Assembly: GCF_022919835.1 (NCBI RefSeq)
Contig: NZ_CP095074.1
Coordinates: forward strand, 4,814,001 to 4,878,000
Source of the DNA: Halobacillus shinanisalinarum
Lineage (GTDB): Bacteria; Bacillota; Bacilli; Bacillales; Halobacillaceae
DNA length: 64,000 nt
Direction: 5' to 3'
Part shown: positions 51,263 through 61,300 of the stretch, one piece after another
Position numbering within the stretch: the stretch's first letter is position 1
How the letters are laid out: each line of letters begins with the position of its first letter
Made by a program: the position numbers and the translations under genes
Notes under the pieces: generated by a model
Databases searched by the model: none
The model's input: the letters and a program-made list of their open reading frames with translations, nothing else
What the model was told of the DNA's origin: nothing

Positions 51263-54200
51263 ATGGCTGAAGAAATCGGAAATTTAGTTGTCCGCGTTGG
51301 TTTAAATGGTGCGGATTTTCAAAAAGGGATTAAGAACATTAACTCCCAGATGAACTTGGCAAGGAGTGAGCTTCGTGCTGCTTCTGGTGGGTTCAAGAAA
51401 TTCGGGAATACAACAGAGGAATTAAAAGTCAAAGCTGCCTCTCTTGGAAAACAATACGAACTGCAAGGTCAACGCGTTAAACAGCTACGGGCACAATATG
51501 ACAAGCTTGTGAAAACGCAAGGCGAAAATGCCGACGCTACCATACGAGCAGGGACGAAAGTTAATAATGCGATTGGTTCTTATAAGAAATTAGAAAACCA
51601 ATTATCAGGTGTTAATAAGGCACTTAATACACAGACATCACGATGGCAAGCTGTCCAACAAAAGCTTAGCGGTGTAGGCGGCACCATGGTAGACGTAGGC
51701 AGAAACTTTAGAGAAGTGGGCCGAAACTTAAGTATGTCCGTCACAGCTCCAGTAGGGATTGCTGGTGCCGCAGCTGTGCGAATGGCGTCTGATTTCCAAC
51801 GGTCCCAAGGTCTAATTCAGAATCAGTTGGGTATTACGAAAGATGAAGCCAAAGATCTTAACAACGTTGTCACCGATGTTTGGAAACAAGGTTTTGGTAC
51901 AAATCTTGATGAAGTGCGTACTTCCTTAACCACGGTTAAGCGGAACATGGACCTACTTAATGAACAAAACTTGAAAAAAGTGACCAAAGGTGCTCTTGGA
52001 TTGAGTTCCGTGTTCCAAACAGATGTTAACGATGTAACTCGCACAGCTTCCGTTATTATGAAAAACTTTGAAACGACTGGAACACTTGCACTCGATTATA
52101 TCACTGCCGGTTTTCAACAGGGTGGAGATTACGCCGGCGATTTACTTGATACAATGACGGAATACGCTCCGCAGTTTGGCGCAATGGGCTTTTCTGCTGG
52201 AGAAATGATGAACATCCTTATAGAGGGTGCTAAAAACGGTGCCTTTAACCTAGATAAAGTCGGCGACGCGGTTAAGGAGTTTTCTGTCCGTGCTGTCGAT
52301 GGCTCTGAAACTACGAAAAAAGGTTTTGCCGCAATTGGCTTAACTGCTCAGAAAATGGGCACGGCTATAGCAAAAGGCGGTGACTCATCACAGCAGGCTT
52401 TTGCGGCTACAGTAGCAGGACTTGCGGCTATGGAAGATCCTCTTAAGCAGCAACAGGCTGGTGTAGCTCTCTTTGGTACCCAATGGGAAGATGTAAAAAA
52501 AGAAGTCGTTTTGGCCATGGACACCACAACAAACAAACTCGGGAAAGTTGAAGGAGCCACACAAAAACTAAATGACACCATGCAACAAAACCCAGCGCAA
52601 CAGTTTCAAGCAAAATGGCGTGAATTCCAAAAAGCGCTTCTCCCTATCGCAAACGAGCTATTAAATTTAGGAATTGAAGTCTTGCCAACTGTGTCGGATG
52701 CTGTTGAAAAAATTGCGAGCGTTTTTGAGGATATGTCGCCAGCACAACGAAAATTACTACTTGGAGCCATTGGTCTGACGGCTGCATTAGGACCGTTAGC
52801 CTTTGCATTTGGTGCTATTACTAATGCCGTTGGACATTCTATTCGTGGGATGGTTAGTCTTACAGGTTGGATGGGAAGGACCAATAAAAAGTTTAATGTG
52901 TTTGGTCGCTTTGCTAAGAAAACAAGCACCTCAACAAAGAACCTTGGAATAACGGCTGGTAAAACGGGTACACAAGTAAACACCATGGGAGGAACACTCC
53001 AAAAAACTTCTAAAAAGACAGATAAAATGGGTGCCTCGACTACAAAAGCGGGATCCAAACTAGGTGGCCTAGGTGGAAAGGTTGCTTCAGCCGTTGGTCG
53101 TTTCGGAAAATTTGGAAGGACTTTAGGTGTAGCACGTTTCGGACTGGCAGCTTTAGGTGGTCCGGTCGGACTAGCGATTACAGGGATTACCGCGATCGGG
53201 ACAGCTGGATATAAGTTATATCAACATCTAAAAAATGAGACGATTCCACAGGTTGATTTGTTTGGATCGAAAGTATCTAAATCCACACAAAAAGCTGTTG
53301 GTGGATTTCTTAAACTAAACACGAAGGCAACAGAACAACTCAATCTATTAAATTGGTCTAGTAAAACCGTTTCCGAGAAAATGGCTACAAATCTGACGGG
53401 AACCTTTAATCGGATGGGGACTCAGATATCAGAAGGGATTAAAACGAAATATAATCAAGCCTATGGGACAATGCAGTCTTTCTTTGAGCGAAGCAGCGCG
53501 TTAACGAAAGAAGAGGAAGCAAAAGCGCTTGAAAAGATGACAGCTAATCATAAGAAAGAACAAACAAAGGTCCAGCAAGCCCAGGATAGGATTCAAACAA
53601 TTCTTGCGACAGCCAGTAAAGAAAAACGTGAACTGACAGATTCAGAACGCAAAGAGATTAACCAAATCCAAAAAGAAATGGTTAATACAGGTATTAAAAC
53701 TCTATCTAAAAATGAGGTAGAACAAAAATCTATTTTAGAACGTATGAAGGCCCAAGGTGAGAACATTACAGCTCGTCAGGCAGCTGCTGTTGTACAGAAT
53801 TCTAAAAAGCAAACTAACGGTGCTATCAAAGAAGCAAACAAGCAATATAAACAAACCGTAGCTGAAATCGTCCGCCAGCGGGATGAAACAGGTACAATTT
53901 CAGATAAACAGGCTCAGGAACTTATTGCTGACGCTCAAAGACAACGTGATAAGACGGTGGAAAAAGCTACAAGTATGCAAGAGAACGTCGTTAAGCAGGC
54001 GAAAAAGCAAGCAAAAGGGCATGTGGATGAAGTAGATTGGGAGACTGGTCAAGTCCTGAGTAAATGGGATAAGTTTATCGCTGCTGTAGCCAAGCCGGTT
54101 AACTCCATGATCGACGGGATTAACTGGGTTTTAAGACATATAGGGCTTAAAGATAAGCAAATCGGTGAATGGACACCCCCAGGATACGCAAAAGGTACTG

Positions 54201-55993
54201 GATTCCACCCCGGTGGTTTGGCGGTTGTAGGAGAAAAAGGTCGAGAGCTTGCCCACGTCCCTGGTAAAGGGTTAGGTGTCGTCGGGCAGCGTGGATCGGA
54301 ATTATTAAACCTCCCTCGAGGAACTTCTGTTTTACCAAACCGTCAAACAGAGGAAATATTTAAAACGCAGTACCCAGGCTATGAAGGTGGCGTTGGTAGT
54401 TTCTTTAAAAACCTATTAAAAGGACCAAGTAAACTTTTTGATTTTGCACTTGATAAATTTGGTTTTGACATCCCTGACATTGGCGGCGCTTTTACAACAA
54501 TGGGAAAAGGCATTTTCAGTTCCCTGAAAGATAACGCTCTTGATTTCGTTAAGGACAAACTGCCGAGTCTAGGTAGTTTATTCGGGTTTGGCGGCGGTTT
54601 TACGAAAACGTCCGGGTTTGGTCAGCGATGGGGAACCCTTCATAAAGGTAATGATTATGGAGCACCCATAGGAACACCTATACCGTCACAATCTGTTGGC
54701 AGGGTTATCTTCGCCGGTTATGGTCGTCGTGGGAGTGGGTATGGCGGATACGGTAACGTGGCTCATATCCAAGGTGCCGGTGGCTATTCGCATTTATATG
54801 CCCACCAAAATCAATTGTACGTCGGTACAGGGGATTCGGTAAGTAAAGGCCAAATAATAGGGACGGTAGGAAGCACCGGTGATTCGACAGGTCCGCACTT
54901 GCACTATGAGGTGAGGAAAAACGGCAGAGCTATCAACCCTGGTAGTTTAGGCGGTTTCGAAAGAGGCGGGATCATCAATCGAGAACATCTTGCTATGGTT
55001 GGTGAAGGGGATAAAGAGGAAGTAGTCATACCCCTAGAACAGCATAGAAGTCGTGCACTAGCGCTTTGGCAAGCAGCAGGGAACAAGCTAGGGGTCTCCG
55101 GTAAATCCATGGCTATCCTTTACAACGAACAAGAAGCTGTCCTTGAACAATTGCGTTTAGCAACAGGATTAATAAAAGCCCAAACAACTCAGATCGTTAA
55201 CCAGAGCCCACTATTACAACAGATAGTTGGTAGTATTCATTTAGGCGTGAATAAAGTAGCTACGCATCTAACTCAAGCAGAAGCTCGTTTTCGTAATCAA
55301 CTTACTACTGTCTCAGGTGCTATAAAAAACAATATAAATGTAGGAAATAGTATGTTGGTCTCTACCATAAGCGCGGTAGGTACAAGCATTAAAAAAGCAA
55401 CTGAACAAGCTATCCAGAATGTGGTTTCTCAAACGAAAGAAAGAGAATTACCTTTTGATCCAGCTGTTCTCCAGGAACGTATAACTAAAATATCAAAATT
55501 GGGTGGAAGGCACGCGCGTGAGTACTTCCAGTTTGTTTTAGAAGAGGGAGACTGGTTAAACGATAGTGCTACGCATATTCCTAATAAAGCATTAGTTCGA
55601 CAGCTACTCTTAGCGGGACGTGATCTATCTGTACAAATGGGAGAACCCCAAGGCGGATATGCACCTAAGCACTACAGGAATATACTTGAAGGAAATTTTC
55701 AACTTATCAGAGGTTATCAGAAAGAGACTAGAAAAGAAATTGAAGCTATTGCAAATCTAAGAACTTTGGGTATAGCATCTTTTGGGGCGCCAGCTGATTT
55801 AGTCCCTTCAAGACGATCATCACCAAGTCCACAACCATCGCAATTAAGTGCGAATGTATCAAGTGCCCATCAAACAGGTGGGGATATACACCAACACTTT
55901 TATTTCTATGGTAAGACAGATTCACCGGCTGATACGGCTCGTAAAATGAAACAAGCATCGCAAAAGTTAGCGAAGGAATGGGGGATGAACTAA
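51263..55993 (+). CDS. Tail tape measure protein with M23 peptidase domain
   Basis: The 1576-residue protein starts with the tape-measure N-terminus (VVRVGLNGADFQKGIKNINSQM), followed by coiled coils, hydrophobic segments near 495-520 and 620-650, and Lys/Gln-rich coils (about 760-920). A lysostaphin-type M23 metallopeptidase domain at about 1120-1235 has HKGNDYGAPIGTP and SHLYAHQNQL / GPHLHYEVR zinc ligands. It sets tail length and probably cuts peptidoglycan during DNA entry. Intact; overlaps the Dit gene start by one base. Confidence 0.95.
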   Translation: MAEEIGNLVVRVGLNGADFQKGIKNINSQMNLARSELRAASGGFKKFGNTTEELKVKAASLGKQYELQGQRVKQLRAQYDKLVKTQGENADATIRAGTKVNNAIGSYKKLENQLSGVNKALNTQTSRWQAVQQKLSGVGGTMVDVGRNFREVGRNLSMSVTAPVGIAGAAAVRMASDFQRSQGLIQNQLGITKDEAKDLNNVVTDVWKQGFGTNLDEVRTSLTTVKRNMDLLNEQNLKKVTKGALGLSSVFQTDVNDVTRTASVIMKNFETTGTLALDYITAGFQQGGDYAGDLLDTMTEYAPQFGAMGFSAGEMMNILIEGAKNGAFNLDKVGDAVKEFSVRAVDGSETTKKGFAAIGLTAQKMGTAIAKGGDSSQQAFAATVAGLAAMEDPLKQQQAGVALFGTQWEDVKKEVVLAMDTTTNKLGKVEGATQKLNDTMQQNPAQQFQAKWREFQKALLPIANELLNLGIEVLPTVSDAVEKIASVFEDMSPAQRKLLLGAIGLTAALGPLAFAFGAITNAVGHSIRGMVSLTGWMGRTNKKFNVFGRFAKKTSTSTKNLGITAGKTGTQVNTMGGTLQKTSKKTDKMGASTTKAGSKLGGLGGKVASAVGRFGKFGRTLGVARFGLAALGGPVGLAITGITAIGTAGYKLYQHLKNETIPQVDLFGSKVSKSTQKAVGGFLKLNTKATEQLNLLNWSSKTVSEKMATNLTGTFNRMGTQISEGIKTKYNQAYGTMQSFFERSSALTKEEEAKALEKMTANHKKEQTKVQQAQDRIQTILATASKEKRELTDSERKEINQIQKEMVNTGIKTLSKNEVEQKSILERMKAQGENITARQAAAVVQNSKKQTNGAIKEANKQYKQTVAEIVRQRDETGTISDKQAQELIADAQRQRDKTVEKATSMQENVVKQAKKQAKGHVDEVDWETGQVLSKWDKFIAAVAKPVNSMIDGINWVLRHIGLKDKQIGEWTPPGYAKGTGFHPGGLAVVGEKGRELAHVPGKGLGVVGQRGSELLNLPRGTSVLPNRQTEEIFKTQYPGYEGGVGSFFKNLLKGPSKLFDFALDKFGFDIPDIGGAFTTMGKGIFSSLKDNALDFVKDKLPSLGSLFGFGGGFTKTSGFGQRWGTLHKGNDYGAPIGTPIPSQSVGRVIFAGYGRRGSGYGGYGNVAHIQGAGGYSHLYAHQNQLYVGTGDSVSKGQIIGTVGSTGDSTGPHLHYEVRKNGRAINPGSLGGFERGGIINREHLAMVGEGDKEEVVIPLEQHRSRALALWQAAGNKLGVSGKSMAILYNEQEAVLEQLRLATGLIKAQTTQIVNQSPLLQQIVGSIHLGVNKVATHLTQAEARFRNQLTTVSGAIKNNINVGNSMLVSTISAVGTSIKKATEQAIQNVVSQTKERELPFDPAVLQERITKISKLGGRHAREYFQFVLEEGDWLNDSATHIPNKALVRQLLLAGRDLSVQMGEPQGGYAPKHYRNILEGNFQLIRGYQKETRKEIEAIANLRTLGIASFGAPADLVPSRRSSPSPQPSQLSANVSSAHQTGGDIHQHFYFYGKTDSPADTARKMKQASQKLAKEWGMN

Positions 55994-56847
55994 TGAGAAG
56001 ATTAACATTTACCAACGCAAAAGGCGAAGGTATCGTTTTTTATAAATCCCCCTATCTTATCACAAAGTTAGAAGGCATTGGAGAGGTCGAAGCAGACGCG
56101 CAGACTCAGTCAGCACCATATCAAGATGGTGCTACTTATATAGACACGAGGTTACAGCCCCGGTCAATTTCCATGGAAGGTGAATTTACCAAATTATATA
56201 ATTTGGAAGACATTAGAGAACATAGATCACGTATGCAGCGTGTTCTTAGTCCTAAATTAGGTTTAGGAAGAATCACACTTGAGTTTGATGGGGCAGTTAA
56301 AGAGATTTTAGCTGTTGTGGATGGAACTCCAGCTTTTCCGGACAAACAACGTTCACCTATCCAAAGTTTTTTAGTGAATTTCCTAGCACCTGATCCTTAC
56401 TGGAAAGACCCAGAAGAAACAAGCCGAGCGTTACGTGCTTATCAAGGCGGACTCACCTTACCATTTACATTGCCCTTTGAACTATCAGTCACAGGGGACA
56501 CCACTACTCTTGATAACCAAGGGGACGAGCCTACACCGGTCCAAATTGATATACAGGGTCCTGTGACAAACCCAAGGATTACAAATAAAACCACAGGTCA
56601 ATTCATTCAAATGAATCAGTCGATTAGTGCTGATGAAATCCTGCATCTAGATACGAGTCCACGTGCAATCCGTGCTGAACTCTATCGCGAAGGCTATGCA
56701 ATACGGAAGGTTTTAGGGTGGCGTGATCCGGAATCTGATTTCTGGTTGCTTGAACCCGGTGAAAATGAGATCCAGTTTATTGCTGATGCTGGCGGTAATA
56801 ATGCGGCGGTGGCGGTGAGTTGGCAAAACAGATATTTAGGAATTTAA
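55993..56847 (+). CDS. Distal tail protein (Dit)
   Basis: The 284-residue protein shows the Dit pattern of Gram-positive siphoviruses: RRLTFTNAKGEGIVFYKSPYLITKLEG, DGATYIDTRLQPRSISMEGEF, FLAPDPYWKDPEE and a C-terminal galectin-like domain. It forms the hub linking tail tube to baseplate. ATG 55993 overlapping the upstream TAA is preferred to 55978. Confidence 0.9.
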   Translation: MRRLTFTNAKGEGIVFYKSPYLITKLEGIGEVEADAQTQSAPYQDGATYIDTRLQPRSISMEGEFTKLYNLEDIREHRSRMQRVLSPKLGLGRITLEFDGAVKEILAVVDGTPAFPDKQRSPIQSFLVNFLAPDPYWKDPEETSRALRAYQGGLTLPFTLPFELSVTGDTTTLDNQGDEPTPVQIDIQGPVTNPRITNKTTGQFIQMNQSISADEILHLDTSPRAIRAELYREGYAIRKVLGWRDPESDFWLLEPGENEIQFIADAGGNNAAVAVSWQNRYLGI

Positions 56848-56898
56848 AGGAAATTGTCTCTTACTGTCGAATATAATTTGGAAGGAGGAGGTGACAAA

Positions 56899-57315
56899 AT
56901 GAAAAGAGAAGATTTAGCAGGTAAGATTAGGGAGAGAATTATCGATGCTGATAAAGAGTTAGCTATAGAAGCTTTTGAATCACTCAGGCGTAGTGTAGGT
57001 AACTTTTATCGTAATGAGATTGGCTTAGAAGGTGATTATGCAGACTTATCCTACGGAAGTACTCTTAGACAATATAGTGAATTAAAATTCAAGAAAAACA
57101 TCTTAGACATCCGGTTAGACCAACAAAATAAGAAAATCGTTATTAGGAAGATTACTAATCCAAAACATGAACATCAAGAAAGAAAAGAAAAGGTATTGGA
57201 TGAAATAGTAGCTAAAAAAGGTGAACTCTCTTGTAAGGACGGAGAGTTCAAGATTGAAGAAGTTGATGAATATTTATCACAATCATTTGCTGAGTTAATT
57301 AAAGAGAATGATTAA
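56899..57315 (+). CDS. Hypothetical soluble protein, likely single-gene cargo in the tail module
   Basis: The 138-residue charged helical protein (EDLAGKIRERIIDADKELAIEAFESLRRSVGNFYRNEIGLEG) starts at ATG 56899 behind GGAGGAGG; the longer frame to 56854 runs through that site. It matches no structural tail family known to me. A TATAAT (56872-56877) upstream and its own terminator (57322-57345) suggest independent expression within the tail operon. Function unknown. Confidence 0.65.
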   Translation: MKREDLAGKIRERIIDADKELAIEAFESLRRSVGNFYRNEIGLEGDYADLSYGSTLRQYSELKFKKNILDIRLDQQNKKIVIRKITNPKHEHQERKEKVLDEIVAKKGELSCKDGEFKIEEVDEYLSQSFAELIKEND

Positions 57316-57321
57316 GTTTAA

Positions 57322-57345
57322 AGCATCCCAAAGGGGTGCTTTTTA
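57322..57345 (+). terminator. Terminator behind the single cargo gene
   Basis: AGCATCCC (57322-57329) pairs with GGGGTGCT (57333-57340, one wobble) around AAA, followed by TTTT. Unusual inside a tail operon. Confidence 0.85.
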
Positions 57346-57369
57346 GTTTGCTCAAAAAGGAGTGATTCC

Positions 57370-58326
57370 ATGGAACGAAGTTATTTTTATGATAGCTACC
57401 CGGATGATCCAAGAGAGTATCAACAAGATGCTCTTGCGGCTTTTTTCGCACAGATTATCGGTAATGGTGTTTCAAACGCGCCTAACCTGTCTAATGGAGA
57501 GGTCACAGCTACTAATAGCATGACTGTCCAGCTTGGTCCTATGTGGGCGTTTGCTAATGGCTACGGTTATAACAATACAGCTGCCTTAAATCTGACACAC
57601 GATACAGCAGACCCGTCTTATGATCGTATTGACCGTATTGTAACCCGTTATGATTCAAGTCCTCAAGTAAGATGGAATAAAGCTTATGTTAAGAAAGGCA
57701 CGCCTAGTGATAACCCGGTGCCTCCTGACTTGCAGCGTGACACACTGGTTTATGAACTGAGTGTATCTCAAGTTAGGGTGACGGCTGGGAAATCTTTTAT
57801 TGAACAATCTCAAATTACGGATGAGCGGGCCAATCCTAATGTATGTGGGTATATTCCACTTCACAATATCTATCGCGGCTTGACCATTGATGAAAATGGG
57901 ATGGTCACTATGCCGCGTCAATCTTTTGTGAAAACAGAAAACCAAGCAAATATATCTTTTCCTGAAAATGTACGGACGGCACTGCCTTTTGGAGAGGTGC
58001 TAGAAGATAAACAAGGTGAGCTGATCAGTGACACAATGTTTCGCCCTAAGGCAAACGGAGTATTCAACGTCTGGGCAGAAGTCGGCCTTCCTCAATCTTC
58101 ATTCCCAAACGGCCTAGACGGTCACATATACGTCTATGTGAACGGGAAAGAAAGTTTCCCACTAGAAGCCAGAGTGTTAAACACGAGTAATGACAACTTT
58201 TTCATCGCTAGTGGCTTTGATAGTTTCAATCAAGGAGACGAAGTGGAGTTTAGATTTATTCATTACAACACTGGCGAATCTATTTCATCTAATCTACTGA
58301 GGGTACGTATTGCTAAAATGGCGTAA
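57370..58326 (+). CDS. Baseplate/tail-tip structural protein
   Basis: The 318-residue protein resembles phage baseplate upper proteins or structural proteins with an N-terminal attachment domain (YFYDSYPDDPREYQQDALAAFFAQIIGNG; DTADPSYDRIDRIVTRYDSSPQVRW). A C-terminal beta-sandwich follows (FNVWAEVGLPQSSFPNGLDGHIYVYVNGKE). Probably part of the host recognition device. Exact family uncertain. Confidence 0.8.
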   Translation: MERSYFYDSYPDDPREYQQDALAAFFAQIIGNGVSNAPNLSNGEVTATNSMTVQLGPMWAFANGYGYNNTAALNLTHDTADPSYDRIDRIVTRYDSSPQVRWNKAYVKKGTPSDNPVPPDLQRDTLVYELSVSQVRVTAGKSFIEQSQITDERANPNVCGYIPLHNIYRGLTIDENGMVTMPRQSFVKTENQANISFPENVRTALPFGEVLEDKQGELISDTMFRPKANGVFNVWAEVGLPQSSFPNGLDGHIYVYVNGKESFPLEARVLNTSNDNFFIASGFDSFNQGDEVEFRFIHYNTGESISSNLLRVRIAKMA

Positions 58327-58340
58327 GGAGGTGACCCCTC

Positions 58341-61300
58341 TTGAAAACAGGCATCCGAGTCTATGACAAATATTTAACGGAACTAGATGAAGTCCATGAT
58401 TATATCAGTCTTCAATTTCCCCGTAATTATTACGAGATTGGTAACTTTGAGATTCATATCAACCGTTATGCGCACGGGGTAGAAAGCTTCCAAGAAGGAA
58501 ACATTATCATCCTTGGAAAGCAAACACACAAAGCAGGGATCATCCTTAGTCGCGAAATTGCTCTCGATGAAAACGGGAAAGCAACCGAGAACTGGATATT
58601 TAAAGGAACAACGTTAAAGGGGCTTATGAGGCGACGCGAAACCAAGCCTCCTGAACACACTGACCAGGATCGAAAATCGGGTGATGCAGAAACCGTCATG
58701 AAACATTATGTTGATCGACATTTTGTGAATCCGGATGACCGGGCACGGAAAATGCCACGCCTGGTCATTGCCCATAATCGTCATAGAGGCGACCACATCT
58801 CTTGGGAATCCCGATATAAAAAAGTATCTGATGAGTTAACCACAATAGGCAAACTCACAGGTATTGGTTGGAAAGTTGACGTTGACCTTGTTAATAAGCA
58901 ATTCATATTCGATGTTATGGATGGACGAGATTTGACGGAAGGAAACAATGAGGGAAATGATCCAGTCTTCTTCAGTCCTGAATATGGAACAGTCGAAACA
59001 CAACGGTTTTCAAGCTCTCGTATTGATTCAGCCAACGTTGGATTTGTCGGTGGGCAGGGTGAAGGTGAGGACCGTGAAATCATCATTGTTGGGAATATCA
59101 CTGGATGGGAGAGGGTTGAAACCTTTATCGATGCCCGTGATGTCGATGATGAAACAGGTGAAGGCGACAACGGTGAATCATTGAAAGAGCGTGGCCAACG
59201 AAAGCTTAATGATATGGCTCCGCAGTTTCACTTTGAGGCTCAACTTCTAACACCTACTTTCACCGAAGCAAGTAACCCTTTTGCGCTTAAAACGCCATTT
59301 GAGTATGAGAAGGACTTTGACTTGGGTGACCGAGTAAACGTAGACAATCGAGACTGGGGCATCACCATGAAAGCGCCTATTACGGCCTTTTTGGAGGTTC
59401 ATGAAGTAGGTGGTTTTCGATTAGAAGCTACCTACGGTGAGTCGGTGCCGACATTGACTGATAAAATTCAGAAGAAGTTTAATGAGATCAGCGGCATTGA
59501 ACAGCAAGAGTTGCCGGCTAAATATACTCAGATTCAGGTGGAAAAAGCTAAGAAATACAGTGACAAGCAATTAACTAAAGAGCAAGAAGCACGGATTGAA
59601 CAAGCGAAAGCTAATCTCAAAGAGGCTAAGGAATATGCTGAACCAAAATTCCATGAAGGTCCTACTCCTCCTGAGGATAAAGCCAAGAAGTGGATCGACA
59701 CATCTGATCTCGATAACATTGTATGGAGAACATGGGACGGATCTGAATGGGTAGCTGGTCCGGGTGGTCCGCAGGGTGTTCCTGGTCCTCCTGGCGAGGA
59801 TGGCCAATCTCTTTACACATGGATTAAATACGCTGATGATGCCCAGGGAACTGGGATGGCAGAGCTACCTGACGGCAAAGAGTATTTAGGGATAGCCTAT
59901 AACAAAACCATTCAAATAGAATCATCGGATCCTAATGACTACACATGGTCTAAAATTGAAGGGCCCAAAGGGGATCAGGGAGTACCCGGTCCAACTGGTG
60001 AAAATGGCCAACCAACTTATACATGGATTAAGTATGCCGATGATGCTGTTGGGACAGGGCTTTCAGATAATCCGGTTGGTAAAGAGTATATAGGACTTGC
60101 GTATAATAAGAGCACTCAAACAGAGTCGTCAACCGCGAGTGATTATACTTTTTCTCTTATTAAAGGTCCTAAGGGTGATCAAGGAGAAAGAGGTCCACAA
60201 GGTTTGAGGGGCTTACAGGGTGAAGCAGGAAGCCAAGGTATCCAAGGGATTCCGGGTGAAGATGGCACCTCCAGCTACACGCATGTTGCCTATGCGACCA
60301 ATTCAACAGGTACAACTGGTTTTTCGGTTAGTGACTCGACAAATAAAACGTATATCGGTATCTATGTGGATCCCAATCCAACTGACTCCACTGATCCTGC
60401 CAAATATAACTGGACGCTGATTAAAGGTGCAGATGGTAGCCAGGGGATACCAGGACCTGCTGGAGAAGACGGCAAGACACCTTACTTGCATATAGCTTAT
60501 GCCACCAATAGCGCAGGAACGTCTGGATTTAGTACAACCGAGTCCACTGGAAAAACGTACATCGGACAATACACCGATTTCACTCAAGCCGACAGCACCA
60601 CTCCTTCTGATTATCAGTGGTCATTGATTAAAGGGGATAAAGGCGATCGGGGTGAGCAAGGTCCTCAAGGTATTCGAGGTTTACAAGGTCCTCAAGGAGA
60701 TCAGGGAATACGTGGCCAGACGGGAGCCGATGGATTAACAGCCTATACACACATTGCCTATGCCAACAACAGCACAGGCACAAGTGGTTTTAGCGTTAGT
60801 GACTCTACTGGCAAACTTTATATCGGTGTGTATGCAGACCATACCCCAAGCGACAGCACCGACCCTAGCAAGTATAACTGGACACTTATTAAAGGGGCAG
60901 ACGGTGAACGCGGTATTCCAGGTCAACCGGGAGAAGATGGAAGAACACCTTATCTTCATATTGCATATGCGACAAATAGTGATGGCTCAGCAGGATTTAG
61001 TACAACGGATGCAGCAGGAAAAACGTATATTGGTCAATATACAGACTTCAATGCTACTGATAGTAACAATCCTTCCAGTTATTCGTGGTCATTAATTAAG
61101 GGTCCAAAGGGAGAAATAGGCGATACTGGACCTCAAGGACCTGAAGGACCACAGGGGCCAAAAGGTGCTACAGGTCCAGACGGACCCCAAGGTCCACAAG
61201 GTATTCAAGGTCCAGCAGGTGTAGATGGAGAAACTTACTACACTTGGATTATGTATGCCGATGATGCAAACGGATCGGGAATCAGTAACTCACCTTCAGG

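Noticed and set aside
52606..53058. Long open frame on the minus strand opposite the tape measure gene (about 150 codons)
   Set aside because: Mirror of a strongly supported plus-strand gene; no ribosome site, no family features. Similar shadows opposite kduD (6340-6777), the chaperone genes (50766-51233), terL and the tail gene were rejected for the same reason.
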